Source: Amorphochlora amoebiformis
Taxonomy: Eukaryota > Cercozoa > Chlorarachniophyceae
Assembly (NCBI GenBank): GCA_054601695.1
Contig: BAAHQB010000189.1
Span: 310,001 to 374,000 of the forward strand
DNA: 64,000 nt
Direction of reading: 5' to 3'
Of this stretch, positions 1 through 64,000 are shown in pieces. Positions within the stretch are counted from its first letter, which is position 1. Each line of letters opens with the position of its first letter. A program made the position numbers and the translations under genes. The notes under the pieces are model-generated. The model did no database searches. It saw nothing but the letters and a program-made list of their open reading frames with translations, and had not been told where the DNA came from.

Positions 1-31
1 TATATATATATATATATGTATATTAAATATG

Positions 32-193
<162 letters not shown>

Positions 194-220
194 GTATATA
201 TATATATGCATATATATATG

Positions 221-280
<60 letters not shown>

Positions 281-287
281 TGTATAG

Positions 288-9744
<9,457 letters not shown>

Positions 9745-9898
9745 ACCGTCGCACACACAAAAGTTTCTCCGACATATTAGATATTCCATACACATTTACA
9801 CAATAAGCCGCGAATATAGGAAGAAAGAAGATGTGATTTATACTCGGATGTAGATTTCAAACACAAATATAGATACATATACACGTATATATATGCTA

Positions 9899-9948
<50 letters not shown>

Positions 9949-10934
9949 TATACATATACATAACTACATAACCCGTCCAGTCCACGAATTAAAAAGGAAA
10001 AAAAAAAAAAAACAGGTGAGCACATGAAATCACCACACACACTCGAACATCAAACTCAAAACTAAATTTCCTCTCTCCTGGACTTGGGGATTCATTCATC
10101 TATTACTTCACATCACCACCTTCGACCTCCAGCTGGACACAGGCCTTCACAGTCTTCCGTGGGGATCTCCGTTCAATTGGGCAAATCGCAATGTCTAGTA
10201 TCGTTTTTAGAGCATTGCGTCTTACTGGCAATATATTTAGATTAACTTGATCATCAACTAGTCGGAATACTCTAAAAAAATGCACTACTAGTATTCTACA
10301 AGGTCGTCGAATATCACATAGTTTCTAGACTCTATTGAACTGGTTGAATTTCAGTTCTAGCAGTTAGTAATTATTATACTATCTAATCAATATTAGTTCG
10401 AGTGGTTGATCCAGCTATAGCTCCAGATATCTTAGCTCTAACAGAAGGCTAGTCTAGTAGTATATCTAAGATATGCCCATCCACGCTCATCATAGCTAGA
10501 TCTATCTGGCATGTAGGCTACATGCAGTGTATTACAAAATATAGATCGACACATCTGTAAGACTAGAATAAACGATAGTGATCATGACCTAACGCGGCAC
10601 CTTAACAATTGTCTCCGGGAGTAGGTCAAATATATATAATCGTACGGACCTGGATAGACTATCGTCTTAGACACTATCTCAGTATATCACTAGATATCAG
10701 CATACAAACTCTGAGAAATTATCTTCATTTTAGTGCATGTAACATATGTTATATTGTTTTCAAGTTACATACTAGTTTGATACATGACAACAATAAAGCC
10801 TCACTAGAAGCAGTTTAAATCATATCGATAAAGCAGCAGTTTAAAACATATCGATGCGGTGAAAGTTTACATGCATGTCGCGATCGTGATAGAAGCCGAC
10901 GCTAACTGAAAAACTTGTAGAGTTGTAGAGAGGC
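9745..10934. other. Convergent intergenic region between ACC and PDH E1 alpha
   Basis: It holds the 3' flanks of two convergent genes. It is mostly complex sequence with one TA array near 9900-9950 and an A-run near 9998-10012. Open frames (for example minus 10285-10103) have no family motif, signal or splice context. No RNA gene was recognised. Confidence 0.6.
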
Positions 10935-11134
10935 TTAATTGTGTAAGGAAGTTTGCTCGTCAATCAAACGGATGAACTTGGGCCTTTCGTTATAGTAGAT
11001 ATCGTCCGTGAGATGGTCGGCAGGAAGCTCAGTAGCAGCTTTGGCGATTTTCACAGCTTCGTCGATCTGATAGAATATATATATATATATATATGTATAT
11101 TATATTATATATATATATATATATATTATGTATA

Positions 11135-11218
<84 letters not shown>

Positions 11219-11219
11219 A

Positions 11220-11275
<56 letters not shown>

Positions 11276-11324
11276 ATTATGTGTGTGTAATACGTAGTAA
11301 ACATGTATCTATGCATACACACAT

Positions 11325-11408
<84 letters not shown>

Positions 11409-11478
11409 AATATATATTACCTTAGGTAGGTAAAAGTAAACGCATATAAATTTTTATTCAAATCTTTATGCACCCACA

Positions 11479-11535
<57 letters not shown>

Positions 11536-11749
11536 CACGGAGAATCTAAGAGAGAGAATTCGTTTCTGATACAAATAAGACAGCTACCCACCTCTTTACG
11601 TATTTCCTTCTCAATAGCCTTCAACTCGGCAGCGTCGGCCCATCCCTGAGTTTTTGATATATATTTATATGCATATATATGATTGTGTAAAAACGTATGT
11701 ATATACCAACTTTTTCTATATTATATGTGTATATATATATATATATATA

Positions 11750-11818
<69 letters not shown>

Positions 11819-13219
11819 ATTATAAATCTATCTATGTGTTTTAGCGCAGATTCATAGAACTCTGTGTACGTATGTGTGTTTTGAGCATGCGATACATGCA
11901 GATGTGGGTGGTCGTGCTTGTGTTTTCATACAAAATGTGTATATCATATGTATATTATAAAGATATAAATATAAATATAAATACATCATATTTTGATTTC
12001 TATTGTCTAAAAATATCGCAGATGTTATGTGCAAATATGCACACAGTTACTAATAAAAGTAGTACGCTTTCCACAGCCGCAGTAATACATAAATAACACC
12101 TGGTCAATGATAAGGTTGCGCATGTTCTCGATGCAGTCACGTCCCTTCCGCACACTCTGCACTTCCTCTCGGGTGCGGTAGCTAACACCGGGGTCGGACA
12201 TGGAGTGACCGTGGTACCGATACGTCTGTGAAGGTGCGAACGTTAGGTATGGTGTTCTGTGACTCACATCCTCAAAGGTACCTGACACTCCACAAAAAGA
12301 GGCCCGTTGCCGTCGCGGCACCACTGAGAGGCAAACTCGAATCCCTTCTTCACAGCTAGAACGTCCATCCCATCAATCCAGAGACCGGGGATGTAGGATC
12401 TGAGATATTGTCATCAGAACCAACCGTAAATCCTCCAAGTGACATTAAGTACCCGCGGGTGTAGAAGTTTGAGTTGGCAGCGTGGCGCTCAACCGAAGTA
12501 CCCATACCATACCTGAATACCAAGATGTAAAAACATTTTCAACCGAGTTGTGGTTTCGTTTTTTACTGGTTATTCTCGCAGACGAAGATACACGGAAGCT
12601 TCCACAGGGCCGCCATATTCGCAGCCTCGAACACCTGCCCCTGGTTGGCGGCACCATCTCCGTACATGGTGACAGACACGCCGCCATCGCCATTATACTT
12701 GTGCGCGAATGCTAACCCAGCGCCAAGGGGCACTTGCGCCCCAACGATTCCGTTACCCCCGTAAAAGTTATTTTCTTTATTGTACATGTGCATAGATCCC
12801 CCCTTACCCCTGGAGCATCCAATATCACGCCCGAGGAGCTCGCCAAAGGTGTTGGCAGCGGTGTCCCCGCGCGACATCTGGTGCGCGTGGCACCGATACG
12901 AAGTGATGATGGAATCGGTGTAGGTCAGTGCCGCCTCAACGCCAGTGATAATAGCTTCCTGTCCGTCATACAGATGGCAAAATCCCCGGATAAGGCGCTG
13001 CTTATATAGGGTGTCTGCCGTAATCTCGAAGCGTCGATATTTCGACATCGTGCGGAAGTACCCCATACATTCTTCCTTCGTCGCCTCGGCCTTGTTCTCT
13101 GGAAGCTCCTCTAGCTTGAAGCCTTTAAATGGCGTGAATTCGAAGGTAGTAGCGCTCATGAAACGCACATTTCTGTATGCCGGAGCGCGAATCGCCTTGG
13201 AAACCAGTCGAGACAGCAT
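10935..13219 (-). CDS. PDHA1: Pyruvate dehydrogenase E1 component subunit alpha, mitochondrial (complete)
   Basis: ThDP-dependent E1 alpha oxidatively decarboxylates pyruvate in the mitochondrial matrix, as an alpha2beta2 tetramer within the PDH complex. Six minus-strand exons join in phase to 380 residues: 13219-12567, 12512-12453, 12399-12282, 12225-12100, 11645-11592, 11066-10935. The N-terminus [20 protein letters not shown] is rich in Arg and lacks acids, as in a matrix-targeting peptide. The ThDP motif runs from [20 protein letters not shown] to CENNQ. The regulatory loop [14 protein letters not shown] keeps the serines used for PDH kinase control in animals. The C-terminus ends DEQTSLHN. 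The segment between IIDQ and [13 protein letters not shown] is about 12 residues shorter than in human E1 alpha, so a microexon may be missed between 11646 and 12099. The first four exons are compact with ordinary introns; only the last two introns carry TA arrays. It converges with ACC and is head to head with PPIP5K. Confidence 0.95.
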
Positions 13220-13652
13220 AAATCAGTCCGCCACAGTGGGATTACGCAGCCGGCAGTGCCTGTTGATTTGCGGTTACTATCCGATACTAGTATAAATAGA
13301 TATACCTCCTTTGATATCTTAATAACACTGATTTGATATCCAAAACTTAAAAATCTTTTCGGCTGTGGGGAACGAGTCTTAACGACGGCCAACTCCGTCA
13401 TGTTTGAGCGAAGCATGCGGCGCCAGGCAAGCGTAGACCCATCTGCTTTCAGGTGATAAGGGTTTGAAACATAAAAACCGCCACTTCAACCCTATCCCTT
13501 TTCTCAAAATCGAAATCCAAGTGGATAAAGCAGCATACAGAATACATCCGTCGACTCGCCTCTCTTCCTCCCACACTCTCGCTCCCTTCCCTCCCCTCTT
13601 ACTTCCCCCACCTCTTCCTACTCTCCAATACATATTCACTCACCCTCAACGT
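13220..13652. promoter_or_regulatory. Head-to-head intergenic region, PDH E1 alpha / PPIP5K
   Basis: The 433 bp between two divergent start codons is the only non-repetitive DNA that can hold both promoters and 5' UTRs. It has a C/T-rich tract on the plus strand around 13556-13625, just before the PPIP5K ATG. No TATA box or other element can be assigned with confidence. Shared regulation is inference from geometry. Confidence 0.5.
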
Positions 13653-46692
<33,040 letters not shown>

Positions 46693-47160
46693 AATCAGCG
46701 CGACATTTGTAAACATTTTGCCACGCTGCCGCAGTGACTTGAGTGACACACTTACCGGTAATCATGTGCGTGATCTAACTGTATCTACGGTTATATCCAC
46801 TAGATCTAGTATATTTGGTTATACACTAGCTTCAGAATCTGAGTACAGTGATCACATGAATGTGAACATGTAGTGGTAATTTAGGTGTTATTGTAATTGG
46901 TGGCAGATTAGTTAATTTTCAATGCTTCCTAGGCTTCTAAACCTAGTATGTTACAAACTGTCTGACAGATAGGCGTACACGTGGTACCGTATTCATCATA
47001 GTATTAACTTAATTCTAAAATCAACTCAGATGCCGCGGCAATAACTAGAATAAACTAGAATAACTCTTAGAACTCTACTAATGCAAAACTAGCTAGCACT
47101 AGCTATAACCAATGACAGGACCTTAAACATATTAAAAGATACACGTACCTTAGACAGACC
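46693..47160. other. Convergent intergenic region between PPIP5K and the Cys-rich membrane protein
   Basis: 468 bp of complex, TA-array-free sequence, the 3' flanks of two convergent genes. An open frame at 46673-46873 overlaps the end of PPIP5K exon 53 and looks random. Nothing else was recognised. Confidence 0.6.
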
Positions 47161-47587
47161 CTAGCTATAGGAGAACCGAAAAGTCGGCAGATCACCTCCA
47201 TCTCTCGCGTAGCTGCATTCCACCTGCGCGAGTGTGCTCCCGCCCTGAGACGGACTGTATGGATCGACCAGCAGCTGGGTCGGCTCGTTTGCCCCATTGT
47301 CGTCGCACACACAGCATGAACAAAACAGATGAGTGCACCAGTTTCCTGGACAGCATTTGCAACACATACACCATCCAGCACGTGCACATCCTGTACACTT
47401 GCGATACATCCACGATACTCCGAGAACTGAGCCTGAATACGATGTTTATGGAGTGAGTAGTGGGAGAAAGACCAGTTGTCGAACGGTTACCGAGTAGAAG
47501 GCTTAGGGCGAAGCCCCAGATTAGTCCCTCTCCGAGCAGCGACCACATTAGACCCTAGAATGCGATTCATTTCATGGTCATACATAC

Positions 47588-47674
<87 letters not shown>

Positions 47675-47828
47675 ATGTACCCAATTTATGGGTATATGTA
47701 TCTCATTTATGATTTTCGATGTCCATGATATATACACATATAAGTGTATTTATATACATACCAAGAACAAATATATTGAATACATAAATGTATATGTATA
47801 TATATATATATATATATGCATTGATATA

Positions 47829-47891
<63 letters not shown>

Positions 47892-47936
47892 AACACACAC
47901 ACACACACCCACAGACACCCGCACATAAAAATACAT

Positions 47937-47990
<54 letters not shown>

Positions 47991-48326
47991 CATATTATTC
48001 GTATACACCAGGTGCATAGTACTATGTACCTTATCCTGGTCCCATTGCACAGCTAATCGCATTGCAACAGCTGGCAGGCTGCTTTCCGGATCCTGTCAGA
48101 AAAAAAGGACACATGGTTTAAACATTGATTCAACGTATAATACACATATATGTATATTTATATTTTATATGCATACGCATACAACCGATGAAATCGCAGA
48201 TTACCTATATTTACACACATACGTATACATGCACATACATTTTTTTATTCTCTCTCTGTTTCTCTCTCTATATATGTACCACGTATACATATAGTATATA
48301 TTTTAAATTTATAATAAATACATATG

Positions 48327-48362
<36 letters not shown>

Positions 48363-48404
48363 AAAAATGTGTGTTTGTGTGTGTGTGTAAATGTAAATAT
48401 TATG

Positions 48405-48488
<84 letters not shown>

Positions 48489-48579
48489 CATAATATTTAC
48501 ATTTACACACACACACACATTTTTATACATATATATATATATATATATATAATATATGTGTGTATATACATACATATAC

Positions 48580-48639
<60 letters not shown>

Positions 48640-50273
48640 CATATTTTTTTATATATATATATAACTTCTTATATATAACATATATATATATATATATGTA
48701 TAATCGGGGATGAAACCTTTTTCGGTCGTGTCCACTCCGGGTCCTCCCCTGAGGTCACGATAACATGGATATCGTGCTGCTGGTCGCTCAAATCCCCGCT
48801 GATTTCCTCCCCGACTCTCCGCCACTTGGAGTGCGTCATCCTGCTCGCTGACCATTCTCGTCCCCCCGAGGCTCCCCGTGCGATGACTAATTCTATGACT
48901 ACCCCCGACAGCATCTCTCTGCCTCCATTTCGAAAACGTGTGGTGGAAATGTCGTTGATACAGACGACCGAACTTTTGTCGTGCACCGATAATCTCAGCT
49001 TCAAGCCTTCATGCACACCCGGACCCGTGCTGGGTACCCACCCCGTGTATCGAACACGAGTAAATTTTGGAGGAATATCTTCCGTGAGCTCACATTCCCA
49101 ACCCTTTGGATATTTCTGGGTTACGTTTTCAAGATGGAGGCGGTGGTACAGTTGTGCTCCTGTCTTTGGATCTTTTCGACCGGTGCGCTTGAGATTCTCG
49201 AGCTTCTGCTGGTAGTCAGAGAGCAAAAGCCCGCCTTGACGGCCGTTGCGACGGGGCAGTACTGTCGTTGGAGAGAGGGCGCCATCTTGGGCGGAGGTGT
49301 TGAAGCACTGGTGAGTGAATTTCTGTGGTGTAGGATGGGGTTAGTGTGTGACCAAAGGTGTATGTATTTATTTGAGTACCCATGAATGCATTCAGATGAA
49401 TACATTCAGCCTCTGTATGTATACATGCATACAGAATACGTATGTGTACGTACCAAAGTGAAATTACGGCAAAAGCAGGGACAGGAAATGAAAAATGAGG
49501 GAAACCGTGGACTTCGGTGCCTTTGCAAAAAGCAAAGATTCCGCGTTAATGGAGAGAGAAGAGAAAGCTTCGTGTCCTCTAGATTCCCAATCAGCTAGAG
49601 GGCCATCGCGCCATGACCGAACGGCTTCGAAATACTGATCCCGAAAGCAAAAACTCAGCTACCGTTGAGTACTTGCTGGTTCTCACTCACCATCTTTCTT
49701 CGTGTCGGAGTCTTTGCTATAGTAGCCGCCTCGGGAGAGAGCAGACCTTTGATGATAAGTAGGACGAGGGCCAGGGAAGTAAGGCTGAGCGATGATAGTC
49801 CCAAACAGAAATCCCCATTGGAACTCTTAACGCGCTGCTTTGCCTGCGTTCACCGGTACTTAGTTCCATTCATACAGTAAGATAAGAACGAGTACTTACC
49901 GACAGGGTTCCGTAGCCACCATTCGGACCCGAATTCTCCGACGACCAAGACACATGGTTTCTTATGCAAACGTCGGCGAGTTCAATTTGGTTTGGGCTAT
50001 TGAGCTCCTTCGTGTCTCCGCAGTGGTATAGTATCTCGGTCTGAAAAGACATTCACAATATCAGTCAATTGACCGTGATCTTTATCACTCCAGCTCCCGA
50101 AGCTTCTCCGAAAAGGTGTGTGTTCGCTCGTAAAACATGGCATTTTGGCAACGTATATGCTCCGTAGTTGTGGTGCCTACCTCGAAATCACGCTCTCGAT
50201 CCGGAACTGTCTGCTCTTTATGCCGTCTAAGAGCATCCCAGAGGTCTTTATTACGCATCTCAATTGACGACAT
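47161..50273 (-). CDS. Unrecognised 458-residue protein: two predicted membrane spans and Cys-rich C-terminal tail
   Basis: Seven minus-strand exons join in phase without a stop: 50273-50181, 50040-49900, 49843-49691, 49307-48717, 48092-48030, 47554-47491, 47432-47161. The N-terminus [20 protein letters not shown] is charged and has no signal peptide. A first hydrophobic span lies near residues 90-114 ([20 protein letters not shown]). About 240 polar residues follow, including [21 protein letters not shown] second span comes from exon 6 ([19 protein letters not shown]). The tail then has a dense Cys cluster ([33 protein letters not shown]) and ends FRFSYS. The second span and Cys frame were chosen because only that acceptor at 47555-47556 keeps phase. 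I do not recognise the family. A topology of two spans, a lumenal middle and cytosolic, possibly acylated cysteines is inference. It converges with PPIP5K and is head to head with the J-protein gene. Confidence 0.62.
48355..48535. repeat. Large inverted repeat around a TA run
   Basis: The left arm (about 48357-48410, containing AAATGTAAATATTATGTATA) and right arm (about 48483-48531, containing AATACATAATATTTACATTT) are reverse complements over roughly 50 bp. They flank about 75 bp of TA repeat. They lie in the intron between exons 4 and 5 of the minus-strand gene. Confidence 0.85.
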
Positions 50274-50841
50274 GGCCTCCGGAGCCCCCAATCCAAGGGA
50301 GAGGGAGGAACCGGACACGACGCGCACCCCCCTGTGGTCGAAAGTGTTACGTAGCGATCTGTAACGCTTGTGATATTCTGTGACAGTATGCACTGTCACG
50401 CGTCCCGAATTCTTGTGAATTGAGTCGACTCGCGCACGCCGTAGCCGCCGAACCAACCCCAGCGCGCGTAATATCGCTATCCGGGTGAGAATCACTGCAC
50501 ATCAAGTCAAGCCTCCAGGCCGAATCCACATATAAGTGTCGATTGTGTATTTTTGTGGCGGGGAAAACCGAGGAAATATCAACGCTTTGACACGAAATCA
50601 TTGCCTCTCCCAGCAGCCTGCTCAACACAGCGTTCCAGAGCGGTGGGATCGCGATGCGGAACAATCCCAGTCTTTCGGAGCTCCCTGGAGGACCCATGAT
50701 GCGCGCCAATGCCTGCCGTCGTCGACAGAGGTCCGAAGAATAGCCCAAACCGTCTTTGTCCTCGTGGGGCAACGTTCCGCCTGAAATTCACTCGAGATCG
50801 AGAAATCGTAAACATCCTTGAAAATAAAACCGTTGTTACAG
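50274..50841. promoter_or_regulatory. Head-to-head intergenic region, Cys-rich membrane protein / J-protein
   Basis: Roughly 570 bp of complex, repeat-free sequence separates the divergent genes. It must contain both promoters and probably the first (start-codon) exon of the J-protein, because the exon at 50842 opens after an acceptor (AG at 50840-50841) and lacks an in-frame ATG, with a stop at 50825-50827. Open frames here on both strands look random. Confidence 0.4.
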
Positions 50842-62097
<11,256 letters not shown>

Positions 62098-62199
62098 GTA
62101 TGTATATATGTCTTTAGATATATTATATATAGATATACGTATATCTATATTCATATATGTAAATATTATAATATATATATATATATATTGTATTATATA

Positions 62200-62317
62200 C
62201 GTAAAACCGCCCCTTCTCCTTCCGTTTGACGAGAGGGTTATGGAGGTATGTATGTATGTCTTTAGATGTGTTACATATAGATATACGTATATATATATAT
62301 ATATATATGTATAAATG

Positions 62318-62364
<47 letters not shown>

Positions 62365-62558
62365 TATTATATACGTAAAACCGCCCCTTCTCCTTCCGTT
62401 GGACGAGAGGGTATGTATGTATATCTTTAGATATATTAATATAGATATACGTATATCTATATATATATATATGCATATATATATCTATTAGATATATATA
62501 TAATATACGTAAAACCGCCCCTTCTCCTTCCGTTTGACGAGAGGGTTATGGAGGTATG
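62200..62558 (+). repeat. Echo copies of the 3' part of J-protein exon 20 (three)
   Basis: Copies at about 62203-62247, 62376-62411 and 62508-62554 begin AAAACCGCCCCTTCTCCTTC and end with the donor GTATGTAT. The middle copy has lost part of the end. The flanking ATACGTA is shared among copies, so later copies probably derive from the first echo. Confidence 0.94.
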
Positions 62559-62652
62559 TATATATGTATGTACATATATAATATTTATACAATATATGGG
62601 TATATGTGTATATATGTACATATGTGTGTATATGTATGTACACGCATATTTC

Positions 62653-62724
<72 letters not shown>

Positions 62725-62764
62725 AATATATATATATATACATATATTCATATACACATACATA

Positions 62765-62815
<51 letters not shown>

Positions 62816-62857
62816 TTATATGTATATATACATATACACATATACATATATACATAT

Positions 62858-62879
<22 letters not shown>

Positions 62880-62909
<30 letters not shown>

Positions 62910-62937
62910 GTGTGTGTGTATATGTATGTGTATGTAT

Positions 62938-62986
<49 letters not shown>

Positions 62987-63004
62987 ATATAATATATACA
63001 TATG

Positions 63005-63035
<31 letters not shown>

Positions 63036-63071
63036 ATGTGTGTGTGTGTATGTATGTGTATGTATACACGT

Positions 63072-63104
<33 letters not shown>

Positions 63105-63121
63105 ATATAATATAATATACA

Positions 63122-63164
<43 letters not shown>

Positions 63165-63200
63165 GTGTGTATGTGTGTGTGTGTATGTGTGTACAAATAG
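62880..63200. repeat. TG/CA and TA composite repeat, about 130-bp periodicity
   Basis: A block of TATATGTGTGTGTGTATATG followed by TGTATACACATACA recurs near 62900, 63028 and 63160, separated by TA runs. TG and CA halves are complementary, so each block can fold back. Confidence 0.7.
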
Positions 63201-63236
63201 GCAAAATATTCAAAAAATACACATGTGTATAAGTAT

Positions 63237-63341
<105 letters not shown>

Positions 63342-63516
63342 TATATGTATGAAAGTAATATGTACAATAAACATAATTACGCCTATGTATATATATTTAT
63401 AACACACACATATATATATATATATATATTTATATTTATAAATATTTATATATATATATATATTATATATATATATATTAGATGTATGTAGATCTAGATA
63501 TAAGTAGCATAGCTAC

Positions 63517-63591
<75 letters not shown>

Positions 63592-63714
63592 CAAACACAC
63601 ACACACACAAATAATATATATATATATATAATATATATTATATATATATATATATATATATGTATTATATAATATACATTATATGTAATATAATATGAAG
63701 ATATTTATATTTGC

Positions 63715-63794
<80 letters not shown>

Positions 63795-63795
63795 T

Positions 63796-63876
<81 letters not shown>

Positions 63877-63937
63877 CACATATATTTGAAAACTATGGTC
63901 TTCCGCGTGTATCATACACAAAAACACACACACACAT

Positions 63938-63985
<48 letters not shown>

Positions 63986-64000
63986 CATATGCATATATGT

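Noticed and set aside
10103-10285. 60-codon minus-strand open frame beyond the PDH stop
   Set aside because: No homology recognised and no splice link. The PDH frame ends cleanly at 10935 with a family-like C-terminus.
47232-47456. Plus-strand open frame opposite the last exon of the Cys-rich gene
   Set aside because: The minus-strand frame has consistent splice sites, phase and a membrane span; the plus frame has none.
63885-63915. Short complex stretch as a last J-protein exon
   Set aside because: No acceptor or donor in a consistent phase and no family match.

Overview
The window is nuclear DNA of an intron-rich unicellular eukaryote. It holds five protein genes cut into very short exons (mostly 27-125 bp), separated by introns built largely of (TA)n microsatellite. 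No ribosomal RNA, tRNA, CRISPR array, transposase or prokaryotic feature was seen. Interstitial (TTAGGG)n arrays inside introns suggest a lineage with TTAGGG telomeres. The lineage cannot be fixed from sequence alone. The J-protein has a Gly-rich stretch and a 'DTT' leader before its J domain, which recalls alveolate or stramenopile homologues, but this is weak evidence.

Layout, with strictly alternating strands: (1) 288-9744, plus strand, the 3' part of a multidomain eukaryotic acetyl-CoA carboxylase (16 exons, 339 residues, 5' end off the window). (2) 10935-13219, minus strand, a complete mitochondrial pyruvate dehydrogenase E1 alpha subunit (6 exons, 380 residues). (3) 13653-46692, plus strand, a complete PPIP5K/Vip1-type inositol-pyrophosphate kinase-phosphatase (about 53 exons over 33 kb, about 1072 residues). 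(4) 47161-50273, minus strand, an unrecognised protein of 458 residues with two predicted membrane spans and a Cys-rich tail (7 exons). (5) about 50842-62097, plus strand, a type-A DnaJ/Hsp40 (at least 20 exons, 3' end probably off the window). Exon models come from reading family motifs, GT/AG sites and codon phase by hand. Phases close across each model except at the places flagged. Pairs 2/3 and 4/5 are head to head over 433 bp and roughly 570 bp; pairs 1/2 and 3/4 converge.

Functional links are loose. E1 alpha makes mitochondrial acetyl-CoA and ACC commits cytosolic acetyl-CoA to fatty acids. PPIP5K makes and removes inositol pyrophosphates, which signal energy and phosphate status. The J-protein is a general Hsp70 co-chaperone. 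I see no sign of a functional cluster.

The most unusual content is in the introns. At least two dozen exon edges are accompanied by partial 'echo' copies. Copies of an exon's 5' edge, with acceptor, lie upstream of the intact exon. Copies of an exon's 3' edge, with donor, lie downstream. The broken end of each copy runs straight into TA repeat. Exon 43 of PPIP5K has five such copies, J-protein exon 3 has eight in an 89-bp tandem array, and two echoes are inverted. This topology is what repeated tandem duplication across splice junctions would leave when selection keeps one intact exon. Many introns are GTATAT-(TA)n-TATAG and could fold on themselves as RNA. Other intron fillers are telomere-type arrays sharing a 45-bp island at three loci, ATT and CT arrays, and several minisatellites.
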